Positions 24,672 to 33,193 of a DNA stretch of 64,000 nt are shown here, in pieces. The notes under the pieces are model-generated. The model was not told the origin of the DNA and searched no databases. It saw only the letters and a program-made list of their open reading frames with translations. Position 1 is the first letter of the stretch, and every line of letters begins with the position of its first letter. The stretch spans positions 1-64,000 of the forward strand of contig JBMZCV010000002.1 of the NCBI GenBank assembly GCA_049613665.1, read 5' to 3'. Source of the stretch: JBMZCV01 sp049613665. Lineage in GTDB: Bacteria; Bacteroidota; Bacteroidia; Chitinophagales; UBA2359. Made by a program: the position numbers and the translations under genes.

Positions 24672-27600
24672 ATGTATAACAAAAAAATATTTTTTTTTAT
24701 AATTTTTATTTTTTCAATTAGTAAACCTTTCGATTATTTAAAAGCAAGTAAGCATGATGATATTTGTTTAAAAACAGATGTATATCTTGAAACAGAATGC
24801 ACTTTTTCTATTGTGGAATCTTCCGAATTGATAGCTGCGAAAAAATGGAAAGTTTCCAATCTGATGACAGAAATATACAATTCTTGTAATGCTTTATTTG
24901 ATTTTCGAAGTAGCTATGCTGCTAGTGGCGAACTCAATATCGGCACAACTTACTCCAGCAATTGCTCTGGCGATGATACCAATGGCTATACTGCTGATTG
25001 GAATATAGATTTCTCTGCTACGAACCCACCTGATAACGCCATTTCCTACCAAAGAAATAGCGATGTAGTGCAAAATTACACTTTGACAGGAACAAATGAT
25101 GCTTTTACAATTGTAGGTATTCCTGCCGATGGAGGCGTTTATGATACTATCAAAGTTTGGTTTACCAATGATGTGACTTGTGGCGATACTGTTCTTTTAA
25201 AAAGACCACTTCCTTGCCCAATAGTTTTAGATAGCAACACAGGTGAAATTTGTTCTTCTATTGATGATACGGAAATCAATGGAACAGTCTTTGAAGATTG
25301 GAACTATGATGGTGTAATGAATCAATCAGATAATATCGGAGTACAAGGCATTCAGGTTATAGCGTATGATTGTGACAATAATTTGGTTGCTACAACTTAT
25401 ACAGATACGAATGGAAATTACACATTTACAGGACTGACAACTGCTGCCGATTATCGAATCGAATTTGTATTACCAGAGGTTGTTTCTGGTTGGGCAAAAC
25501 CAACGCAAACAGGGGTAGATAACGGAACAACAGTACAGTTTGTACAAGCTGGCAGTTGTGCTAATTTGGGAGTTGCTAATCCTGCGGACTATTGTGAAGA
25601 CAACCCTTTATTGGCTATTCCTTGTTATGTAAATGGTGACCCACTAGCTGGCGGAAACACTGGCACACAAGATTGGATGGTTTTTTTCAGAAATAACAAC
25701 GAAGCAGAAATCGGTTCTGGGGCTTATACTGCTCCAGAAATTTATCTTGATGGCCAAACAATAGGAGCAACTTGGGGTTTGGCTTATCATCGAGAGGCGA
25801 GACAAGTTTTGGCAGGAGCTGTTATGAAAAGACATTCAGGATTTGGTCTCAATGGAACTGGTGCGATTTATAAAATAGATAGGTCTGGCACAGCCTCTCT
25901 ATTTGTGGATTTGAGTGCTTATTCCAATGTGAATACAGGAGATGATACTAGAGATGGTAGTACAAATAACATATTGCCCGATAGTTTCAGTACAGCTAAT
26001 AGAGATGTTAATGCTTTTCAAGCTGTTGGAAAAGTTGGGTTTGGCGATATAGAATTGTCTGATGATAATGAATATTTGTTTGCAGTAAATCTAAACGAGC
26101 GAACTTTAATTCAAGCCTATGTAGGACAAAACTTGTCTGTTCCAGCTTCGGTCGACACCTTTGACCTTGCTGGCCGAATTTCAAATATATTGGCTGATAG
26201 TCCAATTGCTTGCGGAAATGTGGCTGATTATCGTCCTTGGGGCTTAAAATACAACAAAGGTATTCTTTATATTGGCCTTGTGTGTTCGGCAGAAATGAGT
26301 CAAGACGCAAGTGATTTGCATACCTATGTTTTATCTTTTGACCCTCACAATCATAGCACAGGTTTTTCTTTGGTGCTAGACATGCAAATGGATTATGCAA
26401 GAGAAGCAGCATTTCAGAGCGACAATTCTTCTTCTACTATTCCTGGTGCTTGGCGGCCTTGGGCACTTTCTTATACCGATGCAACTATTTTATCTTGGCG
26501 AGGAGGTGCACATCCTTCTCCTGTCTTAGCAGATATCGAAATTGATAATGATGGTTCTATGATACTTGGTTTTATTGATCGTTTTGGAATGCAAGGAGGC
26601 TATCGTCAGTATTCTACCGATATGTCTGACACAAGTACAGACCACCAATGTATGCAGGCAGGTGATGTAATTCGTTTTTGTATGATAGATGGTGTACTAA
26701 CTCGTGAAGGTGATGCAGGTTGTCCTTACAATATTTCTCCTTTGTGGACAAACCCTCCAAGCGATTTGATACCTGCTGGCGAATTTTATGCAGAAGAGGA
26801 ATTTTTTACTACTATAACAGACCCAAGCCATGGACACCCTGAAACAGCACTTGGAAATCTAGCATTTTTGCCAGGCAGTAGCGAATTGGTAGCAGGAGTT
26901 TATGACCCTTTTTCTCTTAGAAGTGGAGGAGTAGCTTGGTGGGATAATACAGATGGAAGTGTCAATAAAGAATATGAACTGTATGAAGCTCTGGATCAAT
27001 CAACACCTGACGGAACTTTTGGAAAGGCTACAGGATTGGGCGATTTGGAATTTATGTGTAATCCAGCTCCAATAGAAATTGGAAATTATGTATGGGAAGA
27101 TACCAATAGCAATGGCATTCAAGATGCCTGTGAAATGGGCATTTCAGGCGTAAATGTGGCATTGTATGACAACTCTGGGACGCTAATAGCAAGTACCACA
27201 ACAGATGCTAAAGGACAATATTATTTCTCTCATTCTGACAATGTTTCTCAAACTTGGGTGGCAGCAACCGATAGTGTAACAGCAAATACAGCTTATTATA
27301 TTGTGGTCGGAAATGGCCAAATCACTAACGAACAATTAATTGTTTCAGCAACAACCTATGACATCACAACAAATAACATTGATGCAGGGTTAAATCGCTA
27401 TCAAATAGACTCTGACGGAGAAATTGGTTTAGGGTTTATAGATGGTTTAACAGTTTTTAATGGAATGCCCTTTACCCAAATTTCAACAGGCAATTGGGGA
27501 AGTATTGACCATAGTTTTGATTTTGGCTTTAAATCTATCTCATGTCCTACCATTGATAATTTGATAACAGATAAAACAATTTGTTCTGGCAATTTGGTTG

Positions 27601-28142
27601 ATACTTTAGCCGTAACAACAACTTTTGCCAATCCTGATAGCATTGCTTTTGTATATTTTAACTTACCGCAAACAGATGAAAATATCATATATAACAATGG
27701 AATAGCAATAAATGCTTTGCAAATATCAGCAAGTAATGATACTGTTGCTTTAACCAATGTCAGCTTTCCGAATAATACAAGTGCAAGTCCGATAAATTAT
27801 TATGTTTATGCCATTGCACAACCTGCTCCAAGTGATGCTACTTGCCGACCTTATGACGAAATATTGGTAATAGTTAAGCCAAATCCTACTTTAACAATAG
27901 ACAATATTTCTTGTGACGCAGGAAATGCAACTTATACCATTGATTTTACAAGCGATGGTACAGTAACAAGCGATGTTGGCACTATAAGCGGAAATCAAGT
28001 CATTGACATTCCTGTTGGTTCAGATGCTACTATAACGGCTAATTTAGATAATTGCCCACAAACACAAACAGTTGTATCGCCTACTTGTCAACCAGAATGC
28101 CCACCAAGTAAATGCCCTGAAATCATTATTACCAAAAATTAA
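24672..28142 (+). CDS. large secreted protein with two SdrD B-like domains
   Basis: A 1156-residue exported protein. A signal peptide is at 1-24 (KKIFFFIIFIFSISKPFDYL). SdrD B-like immunoglobulin-type domains lie near 198-285 (INGTVFEDWNYDGVMNQ; VATTYTDTNGNYTFTGL) and 795-885 (IGNYVWEDTNSNGIQDACE; TDAKGQYYFS). Between them is a long region with propeller-like repeats (AYHREARQVLAGAVMKR; DIELSDDNEYLFAVN; WALSYTDATI). The end is Cys/Pro-rich (CQPECPPSKCPEIIITKN), and there is no recognisable T9SS sorting domain, so surface anchoring is unclear. Such proteins are large adhesin-like surface proteins. It has its own terminator and sits between two copies of the nnr 3' end, so it was probably gained by insertion. 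Confidence 0.8.
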   Translation: MYNKKIFFFIIFIFSISKPFDYLKASKHDDICLKTDVYLETECTFSIVESSELIAAKKWKVSNLMTEIYNSCNALFDFRSSYAASGELNIGTTYSSNCSGDDTNGYTADWNIDFSATNPPDNAISYQRNSDVVQNYTLTGTNDAFTIVGIPADGGVYDTIKVWFTNDVTCGDTVLLKRPLPCPIVLDSNTGEICSSIDDTEINGTVFEDWNYDGVMNQSDNIGVQGIQVIAYDCDNNLVATTYTDTNGNYTFTGLTTAADYRIEFVLPEVVSGWAKPTQTGVDNGTTVQFVQAGSCANLGVANPADYCEDNPLLAIPCYVNGDPLAGGNTGTQDWMVFFRNNNEAEIGSGAYTAPEIYLDGQTIGATWGLAYHREARQVLAGAVMKRHSGFGLNGTGAIYKIDRSGTASLFVDLSAYSNVNTGDDTRDGSTNNILPDSFSTANRDVNAFQAVGKVGFGDIELSDDNEYLFAVNLNERTLIQAYVGQNLSVPASVDTFDLAGRISNILADSPIACGNVADYRPWGLKYNKGILYIGLVCSAEMSQDASDLHTYVLSFDPHNHSTGFSLVLDMQMDYAREAAFQSDNSSSTIPGAWRPWALSYTDATILSWRGGAHPSPVLADIEIDNDGSMILGFIDRFGMQGGYRQYSTDMSDTSTDHQCMQAGDVIRFCMIDGVLTREGDAGCPYNISPLWTNPPSDLIPAGEFYAEEEFFTTITDPSHGHPETALGNLAFLPGSSELVAGVYDPFSLRSGGVAWWDNTDGSVNKEYELYEALDQSTPDGTFGKATGLGDLEFMCNPAPIEIGNYVWEDTNSNGIQDACEMGISGVNVALYDNSGTLIASTTTDAKGQYYFSHSDNVSQTWVAATDSVTANTAYYIVVGNGQITNEQLIVSATTYDITTNNIDAGLNRYQIDSDGEIGLGFIDGLTVFNGMPFTQISTGNWGSIDHSFDFGFKSISCPTIDNLITDKTICSGNLVDTLAVTTTFANPDSIAFVYFNLPQTDENIIYNNGIAINALQISASNDTVALTNVSFPNNTSASPINYYVYAIAQPAPSDATCRPYDEILVIVKPNPTLTIDNISCDAGNATYTIDFTSDGTVTSDVGTISGNQVIDIPVGSDATITANLDNCPQTQTVVSPTCQPECPPSKCPEIIITKN

Positions 28143-28176
28143 GATAATGGTAACAAATTAAATAAGGAATAAAAAG

Positions 28177-28220
28177 AAAAAGGTGAGTAGGCATTTTTAA
28201 AGTGCTTACTCACCTTTTTT
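28177..28220 (+). terminator. intrinsic terminator after the SdrD-type gene
   Basis: AAAAAGGTGAGTA pairs with TACTCACCTTTTT (with a further GCA/TGC after a bulge). It ends six bases before the duplicated nnr fragment. Confidence 0.85.
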
Positions 28221-28225
28221 AAAAA

Positions 28226-28256
28226 CTATTTCGGCAGGCGATATGTTAGCGTTTTT
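28226..28256 (+). pseudogene. duplicated fragment of the nnr 3' end
   Basis: Exact 31-bp copy of 24043-24073. In the nnr frame it reads ISAGDMLAFL and continues RKKDIFKHGYFL to a stop at 28303, so this could be the ancestral nnr C-terminus displaced by the SdrD segment. It also supplies the stop codon of the minus-strand gene at 28246. Confidence 0.8.
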
Positions 28257-28794
28257 GCGAAAAAAAGATATTTTTAAACATGGCTATTTTCTCTAAAGGT
28301 GTTGTTTGGGCATCAAGCCATATAGAAGTCATATCACCCAAAGGCTCAATATACCTAATTTCAGATAACTTCAACAATGCTTCTATGGTTTCAAAACGAT
28401 TTATTCTGACAATAATATTAGGTACATGCTTCATATCTTTGACCAAAATATCTTCTTTTTTAGCTTGTTCTTCTCCCAAAATAGTATTTAACACATTGTG
28501 ATAGGCATTTTGCAATTCAGGAGCATCTAAGTTTCTGATTCCTCCAATACTTTGATACTTGGTATTTTTAGGTCTAAGGCCAATAGCGACTTCATTGCCA
28601 GTATAATAAATTGCACTATAAATAAGCTTGGCATCTTTTTCGTTTTTCCACTCTAGTTTTTCTTTTGCAGCAAGAATATTCTTTAATTCACTCATGCTAT
28701 ATACATTTTCTGATGGCGTATAATTTTGGCGAATTGAGATAAGTATAAATAAAAGCATAAGACTAAAAAGCGAGATAAAAGCTAGTTTTTTCAT
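28246..28794 (-). CDS. exported protein resembling a truncated subtilase propeptide region
   Basis: A 182-residue frame with an N-terminal signal or anchor (KLAFISLFSLMLLFILISI). The segment VPNIIVRINRFETIEALLKL followed by SEIRYIEPLG resembles the end of the inhibitor-like propeptide of secreted S8 proteases in Bacteroidota, where the chain then enters the catalytic domain. Here it stops 34 residues later, with its stop codon inside the duplicated nnr fragment, so the catalytic part may have been lost in the rearrangement. The protease link is an inference from a short motif; it could instead be an intact uncharacterised protein. Confidence 0.5.
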   Translation of the reverse strand: MKKLAFISLFSLMLLFILISIRQNYTPSENVYSMSELKNILAAKEKLEWKNEKDAKLIYSAIYYTGNEVAIGLRPKNTKYQSIGGIRNLDAPELQNAYHNVLNTILGEEQAKKEDILVKDMKHVPNIIVRINRFETIEALLKLSEIRYIEPLGDMTSIWLDAQTTPLEKIAMFKNIFFSQKR

Positions 28795-28862
28795 GGTGTA
28801 AAATGTTTAATAAAATCGTATGTTAACATTTTTAATGAGAAAAGAAAAGTAGGTGATTAAGT

Positions 28863-29087
28863 TCACAATTTCCATTTTTTCGCCAATACATACAACAGTA
28901 AAATTAAAGCTAAACATTGAACCACAATATAAAGATAAAAACCAGAAACAAGCGTTATTTCAAAATAAAATATAACATTTGTGTTCACTTTAAACAAAAG
29001 AGTACTAATGGCAAAAGTTAACCACACAATTGGAAAAATAAAAGTATAAGCTGAAAGAATATCTAATATAAAAATGTTGTCTTTCAT
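28863..29087 (-). CDS. small two-helix membrane protein
   Basis: A 74-residue frame with two clear hydrophobic helices (AYTFIFPIVWLTFAISTLLF and the SGFYLYIVVQCLALILLLYV stretch) and a basic end AKKWKL. Its start overlaps the 3' end of the frame at 29005-29256 by 83 bp in another phase, suggesting coupling or one spurious end. No family recognised. Confidence 0.45.
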   Translation of the reverse strand: MKDNIFILDILSAYTFIFPIVWLTFAISTLLFKVNTNVIFYFEITLVSGFYLYIVVQCLALILLLYVLAKKWKL

Positions 29088-29256
29088 ATATTTTCAAAAA
29101 AAAGTATATAAAACCAACAACAGAAATAAAAGCAGAAAACATGACAGTAAAATAAGTAGCTGGAATCATCGTGTCTTTTCTAGCATTAATATCAAGAATG
29201 ATTCCTTCAATTAAAACAATAGGAATCAAAAGCCAAATTAAATATTTGCTTCGCAT
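29005..29256 (-). CDS. small membrane protein, overlapping the next frame
   Basis: From the ATG at 29256 the frame gives 83 residues with two membrane helices (LIWLLIPIVLIEGIILDI and YFTVMFSAFISVVGFIYFF). The longer start at 29331 lies inside the terminator hairpin and is rejected. The last 27 residues overlap the next gene in a different phase and are aromatic-rich and unconvincing. A T8 run just before the overlap is a possible frameshift site, but removing or adding one T does not join the frames cleanly. No family recognised. Confidence 0.4.
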   Translation of the reverse strand: MRSKYLIWLLIPIVLIEGIILDINARKDTMIPATYFTVMFSAFISVVGFIYFFLKIYERQHFYIRYSFSLYFYFSNCVVNFCH

Positions 29257-29314
29257 GATTTTTTTAGAAAAATGTAAAATATGTTTATTATTTGTTTTTG
29301 TAAAAAAAACGCAT

Positions 29315-29359
29315 AAAAAAGGCTTTCTCAAACAAAAATACGTTTAAGAAAGCCTTTTT
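29315..29359 (-). terminator. intrinsic terminator between dnaJ and the small membrane genes
   Basis: AAAAAAGGCTTTCTCAAAC and GTTTAAGAAAGCCTTTTT pair with one mismatch. It lies downstream of dnaJ on the minus strand, past repeat copy 8. Confidence 0.8.
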
Positions 29360-29388
29360 CGAAATTAAGTAGTCAGCCAAAAATAAAT

Positions 29389-29472
29389 ATCCATCTCGTT
29401 GGAGCTAACACGCTGAGTATCAATGCGTTAGCCACTAAACGAATGCTTTATTAAATAGTACTTGGCACTTAG
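29389..29472 (+). repeat. GCTAAC-hairpin intergenic repeat, copy 8
   Basis: One of the clearest copies: GCTAACACGCTGAGTATCAA continuing to TGCGTTAGC, then ACTAAACGAATGCTTTATTA and AATAGTACTTGGCACTTAG. The flank CATCTCGTTG(G/A)AGC is shared with copy 1. It starts 23 bp after the dnaJ stop. Confidence 0.9.
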
Positions 29473-29494
29473 TATTACCGAAAGTCAATGTTTT

Positions 29495-30643
29495 CTAGTT
29501 AAAATAATCTCTTACTCTATCGAAAAACCCTTTTTCGCTTTTTCCAGGATTTGGTTTAAAATTAGGAGCATGTCTTAGTCTTTCGAGCATATCTTTTTCG
29601 CTATTGCTCAAAGCTTTAGGAGTCCAAACATTCACTTCCACAAGTTGGTCGCCACGGCCATAAGAATTTAGAGCAGGCAAGCCTTTTCCTTTTAGCCTAA
29701 AAATTTTGCCAGACTGTGTGCCAGCAGGAACTTTTATTTTCGCCTTGCCACTTATCGTTGGAATTTCGACATTTTGAGCACCCAAAGCAGCATCAATAAA
29801 ACTAATATACAAAGTATAAATGACATCTGTGCCTTCACGCTTCAAAAATTTGTGAGGGATTTCTTCGATACCAATAAGCAAATCGCCAGCCTGATTGCCT
29901 CGTATTCCAGCATTGCCTTTTCCGCTCATCGAAATTTGTATGCCATCTGTTACACCAGCAGGAATGTCAATAGTGATGGTTTCTTCGCCATAAGCACGCC
30001 CATCGCCAGCACAAATATTACACTTTTGTTTAATGATTTTGCCTTGCCCTTGACAACTAGAACAAGTCACAATTGTTTGCATTGCTCCAAAAGGTGTATT
30101 TGTGACACGAGGAATCCGTCCACGGCCGCCACAAGTAGAGCAAGTATTGAAACCAGAGCCGCTTTTTGCTCCTGTTCCGCTACAACCACCACAAGTTTTG
30201 TGCTTTTTAACCCTGATTTTTTTCTGTACGCCTTCAGCAATTTCTCTGAGCGTCAATTTTACACGCACCCGCAAGTTGCTACCTTTTTGACCACCACTTC
30301 GACTGCTACGACGGCCGCCACCGCCAAAACCACCGCTACCAAAAATATCGCCAAAAATATCGCCGAAATTTGAGAAAATATCGTCCATGTTCATGTTGCC
30401 ACCGCCGCCAGCACCTCGCATTCCTGCATGTCCAAAACGGTCATATTTTGCTCGCTTTTCCTCGTTGCTCAACACTTCGTAAGCTTCTGCGGCTTCCTTA
30501 AACTTGTCTTCTGCTGCCTTGTCGCCCGGATTTCGGTCTGGGTGAAATTTCATTGCTATTTTGCGATAGGCTTTTTTAATTTGGTCTGCCTTTGAATCTT
30601 TGCTTACGCCCAACACTTCGTAATAATCTCGCTTGTTGCTCAT
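29495..30643 (-). CDS. dnaJ: chaperone DnaJ (Hsp40)
   Basis: A 382-residue co-chaperone that delivers unfolded proteins to DnaK and stimulates its ATPase. J domain 1-70 with HPD at 34-36; Gly/Phe-rich region about 75-115; four zinc-binding repeats (CGGCSGTG, CSTCGGRG, CSSCQGQG, CNICAGDG) about 150-225; then the substrate-binding barrels and dimerisation end. It follows grpE by 68 bp on the same strand, the common Bacteroidota grpE-dnaJ order; dnaK is not in the window. Confidence 0.97.
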   Translation of the reverse strand: MSNKRDYYEVLGVSKDSKADQIKKAYRKIAMKFHPDRNPGDKAAEDKFKEAAEAYEVLSNEEKRAKYDRFGHAGMRGAGGGGNMNMDDIFSNFGDIFGDIFGSGGFGGGGRRSSRSGGQKGSNLRVRVKLTLREIAEGVQKKIRVKKHKTCGGCSGTGAKSGSGFNTCSTCGGRGRIPRVTNTPFGAMQTIVTCSSCQGQGKIIKQKCNICAGDGRAYGEETITIDIPAGVTDGIQISMSGKGNAGIRGNQAGDLLIGIEEIPHKFLKREGTDVIYTLYISFIDAALGAQNVEIPTISGKAKIKVPAGTQSGKIFRLKGKGLPALNSYGRGDQLVEVNVWTPKALSNSEKDMLERLRHAPNFKPNPGKSEKGFFDRVRDYFN

Positions 30644-30711
30644 TGATTTGATTAAATATTTGGTATGAATGTTTTGTGTTTATAAAAAAGTTTTCTTTTG
30701 GCGAAAAAAAA

Positions 30712-31338
30712 TTATTTGCCAACAACAACTTTTGCGTATCTGATAATTTTATCACCCAAAAAGTAGCCTTTTTCTACTTCGTCGATAACTTTATCTTTCA
30801 AATTTTCGGTTGGTGCAGGAATTTCTGCAATAGCGTCATGAGAGTCGGCATCAAAATTTTGACCGATACTTTCCATTGCTTTCAAGCCTTTTTGTTCAAG
30901 ATTTTTTTGCAATTTATGATAAATCAACTCAAAACCTTTTATGCTATCGCCATTTTCTTTGCCTTCACGAGCCTTGAAAGCACGCTCAAAATCGTCTAAA
31001 ATCGGCAACAAATTGACAATAATATCTTTGCCTGCCGTTTTGGTAAGTTCTAGCTGTTCTCTAGCTTTGCGTCTTCTGAAATTGTCAAACTCGGCATACA
31101 AACGCAAATATTTGTCTTTCCAATCTTTGATTTCTGTTTTGAGAACCGCTATTTCATCAATTTTCGGTTCTTCTACCGTTTTTGTTTCAACAGATTCTTC
31201 CACTTCTATGGTTTTTTCTGCTGTTGTTTCGTCATTTGTTTTTTCCGTTTCTGTCAAAATTTCTTCTTTTTCAATTTCAACATTTACGGGAGTATTATTT
31301 TCTTCTGCTATATTGACGTTAATATCTTTTTTGCTCAT
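30712..31338 (-). CDS. grpE: nucleotide exchange factor GrpE
   Basis: From the ATG at 31338 the product has 208 residues. An acidic, unstructured N-terminus (Glu/Thr-rich, about 1-80) precedes the long helix and four-helix bundle (KDKYLRLYAEFDNFRRRKAR) and the C-terminal beta domain ending EVEKGYFLGDKIIRYAKVVV, which is diagnostic. It releases ADP from DnaK. An upstream in-frame ATG at 31419 would add 27 residues without GrpE character, so I use the internal start. It is followed by dnaJ. Confidence 0.95.
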   Translation of the reverse strand: MSKKDINVNIAEENNTPVNVEIEKEEILTETEKTNDETTAEKTIEVEESVETKTVEEPKIDEIAVLKTEIKDWKDKYLRLYAEFDNFRRRKAREQLELTKTAGKDIIVNLLPILDDFERAFKAREGKENGDSIKGFELIYHKLQKNLEQKGLKAMESIGQNFDADSHDAIAEIPAPTENLKDKVIDEVEKGYFLGDKIIRYAKVVVGK

Positions 31339-31552
31339 GCTTATTTTATATTTTGCAAATTTTAAGTATTGGATTAAAAAAATGCTTATTTTTGAGTCTA
31401 TTTTTTGGCAAATTCTCAAAACTTTAACCTTTCAAACACCTTGCCATCTGTTTCAAAACGGTCAAAATGTCAGTTTATACTATTTATGAATGTCAAAAAT
31501 GCTTATTTTGGCGTTATATGTTCATTTTGGCATACTTAAAGACAGATTTATT

Positions 31553-31638
31553 TTACAAATTGTGAAAGCTAATACATTGACTTTTTAAAAAGCGTTAGCA
31601 TAAAATATGGCCGTTTATTGAGATAATATTTGGCATTT
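31553..31638 (+). repeat. GCTAAC-hairpin intergenic repeat, copy 9
   Basis: ACAAATTGTGAAAGCTAATA begins the copy; the stem GCTAATAC...GCGTTAGC has an A/T-rich 12-nt loop; the tail is diverged (TTTATTGAGATAATATTTGG then CATTTT). Confidence 0.75.
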
Positions 31639-31705
31639 TCTTTAGAAAAAATGATTTTGAGCAAAAAAATGAACTACTTCATGTAGTCAAACAAAAGACA
31701 TATTT

Positions 31706-31789
31706 TGCTCATTTGTGAAAGCTAATATATTTATTTTCAATGTGTTTGGTCACCCAAATAGATTATATTAAATAGTGCTTGGCACTTAT
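31706..31789 (+). repeat. GCTAAC-hairpin intergenic repeat, copy 10
   Basis: TGCTCATTTGTGAAAGCTAA begins the copy. The right stem arm is degraded (TGTGTTTGGTC), but the tail ATATTAAATAGTGCTTGGCA then CTTA is perfect. It lies about 70 bp after copy 9. Confidence 0.8.
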
Positions 31790-31865
31790 GGAACTAATTA
31801 AGCTTTTTTTTTGTAAAATATAGTGTTGAAATTGCAATACTTTTTCCTTTTTTTAAAAAAATACT

Positions 31866-32423
31866 ATGAATTTTTATGTCATTTTAGTCATTGTTGTTAT
31901 TCTTATTTCAGTTATTTTTATTATATATAATGGTCTGATAGCCAAAAAGAATAAAGTAGAATATGCGTTTAGCAGCATAGATGTAATGTTGAAAAAACGC
32001 TACGATTTGATTCCGAATTTGGTAAAAACTGTAAAACAATATGCCAAGCACGAAGAAAAATTATTGACAGATATTGTGCAGTTGCGAAACGAAACTATGG
32101 GTAATAATTTGAGTGATAAAGAGCGTTTTGAAGCAGAAGGAAAATTGTCTGGCATGTTGAATCGTATGAAAATTGTGGTGGAAAACTACCCAGATTTGAA
32201 AGCCAACGAAAACTTTTTGCAACTGCAAGGTGCTTTAAACGAAATAGAAGAACAAATTTCGGCTGCTCGTCGTACTTTCAATGCTGCCGTGATGGAATAT
32301 AACAATGGTGTAGAGATGTTTCCGAGCAATGTTTTTGCAAAAGCTATGAACTTACAACGCAAAGATTCGTTTCAAATAGCAGAGGCAGAAGCGAAAAATG
32401 TTGATGTTGGGAATTTGTTTTAG
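31866..32423 (+). CDS. lemA: LemA family protein
   Basis: A 185-residue protein with one N-terminal membrane helix (VILVIVVILISVIFIIYNGL, about 4-23) and an all-helical domain. It carries the family blocks NKVEYAFSSIDVMLKKRYDL, IPNLVKTVKQYAKHE, NENFLQLQGALNEIEEQI and SAARRTFNAAVMEYNN, then FPSNVFAK. The function of LemA proteins is unclear; they are membrane-attached and often sit near TPM-domain genes, which are missing here. The last 78 bp are duplicated at 33194-33270, separated by one secreted-protein gene. Confidence 0.92.
   Translation: MNFYVILVIVVILISVIFIIYNGLIAKKNKVEYAFSSIDVMLKKRYDLIPNLVKTVKQYAKHEEKLLTDIVQLRNETMGNNLSDKERFEAEGKLSGMLNRMKIVVENYPDLKANENFLQLQGALNEIEEQISAARRTFNAAVMEYNNGVEMFPSNVFAKAMNLQRKDSFQIAEAEAKNVDVGNLF
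32346..32423 (+). repeat. direct repeat, left copy (3' end of lemA)
   Basis: The final 26 codons of lemA. Bases 32357-32407 (51 bp) are identical to 33204-33254, and the flanking bases up to the stop codon match apart from a few differences (TGGG here, AGAT in the other copy). Confidence 0.9.
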
Positions 32424-32481
32424 AATATTTTTAGCCAAAATTTCCAATACTTATTTTTTTACGATAAAACCAAAAAATATC

Positions 32482-33189
32482 ATGAACACACAGTATTTAA
32501 CTACTTTTTTTTGCCTTTTTTTTTTTCAAGTAAATGTTTTTGGACAGTATTTTGAAGGAGAATTAACTTCTTCAAATATTTATTTAGTAAAGGGAACTCA
32601 AACGGAATTATTTTCTTCAGTACTACAAAAGGAATATTACAAAGGAAATTATTATAAAGTCCAAATTCCAGATGCTAGAGATGGACAAATGGATTGGATA
32701 ATTGAATATCATGAAACTAAAAGAGGCTATGAAAAGAAAAGTGATGTCAGAACAGATACAAGTTATATTGTGACAGACCAACAACCAACTTATGATAAAG
32801 ATGGAAAAATTCAGTTTAAGAAAATGAACCCAGAAAAAAAAAGGCCAATTATTAGCTATCCATTGTGTAAAAAAGCAATTGACTCATCAACGATATTTAA
32901 GAAACTAGACACCACTTTTGTTATAGGTGGCTTATTATCAAAAGTAATGCTTGAGTATAGAGGCAATGAAATCGTTCGACAATATTACTATTGTGATACA
33001 GTTAAAATCAATCCATTAATGTATAGTTGTCCTAAAGAACATTCTCGATTTTATAATCTAACTGATGGAGCATTAATAACACAAATTATTAGTTATAAAC
33101 CTCAGGTTTATGACTATGTTTATCTTTTGGAAAGAATAGAAAGCAAAGCTATTGATGAAAAAACTTTCGCAATTCCCAAAAATGAGTAA
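32482..33189 (+). CDS. secreted protein of unknown function, inserted between two lemA ends
   Basis: From the ATG at 32482 the product has 235 residues: signal peptide about 1-22 (LTTFFCLFFFQVNVFGQ) and a beta-rich mature part starting YFEGEL. KEYYKGNYYKVQIPD and KKLDTTFVIGGLLSKVML recall secreted Bacteroidota proteins of the DUF4412/GLPGLI type, but I cannot assign a family. Two cysteines (YPLCKK, YYYCDT) and a third (YSCPKE) could form disulfides. It lies between the intact lemA and a second copy of the lemA 3' end, which points to insertion at this site. Confidence 0.75.
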   Translation: MNTQYLTTFFCLFFFQVNVFGQYFEGELTSSNIYLVKGTQTELFSSVLQKEYYKGNYYKVQIPDARDGQMDWIIEYHETKRGYEKKSDVRTDTSYIVTDQQPTYDKDGKIQFKKMNPEKKRPIISYPLCKKAIDSSTIFKKLDTTFVIGGLLSKVMLEYRGNEIVRQYYYCDTVKINPLMYSCPKEHSRFYNLTDGALITQIISYKPQVYDYVYLLERIESKAIDEKTFAIPKNE

Positions 33190-33193
33190 TCCA

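Larger units (their letters stand above)
31339..31865. other. divergent grpE-lemA intergenic region
   Basis: 527 bp between divergent genes. It contains GCTAAC repeat copies 9 and 10 in tandem, same orientation. No binding site of the HrcA/CIRCE type is visible near grpE. Confidence 0.6.

Noticed and set aside
29774..30373. 199-codon plus-strand frame inside dnaJ
   Set aside because: It is antisense to the glycine- and cysteine-rich DnaJ region and has Thr/Ser/Ala-rich shadow composition.
31553..31789. Copies 9 and 10 as a tandem array or operator set for grpE
   Set aside because: They match the dispersed family found everywhere else in the window and show no CIRCE-like palindrome, so regulation of the chaperone genes is not indicated.
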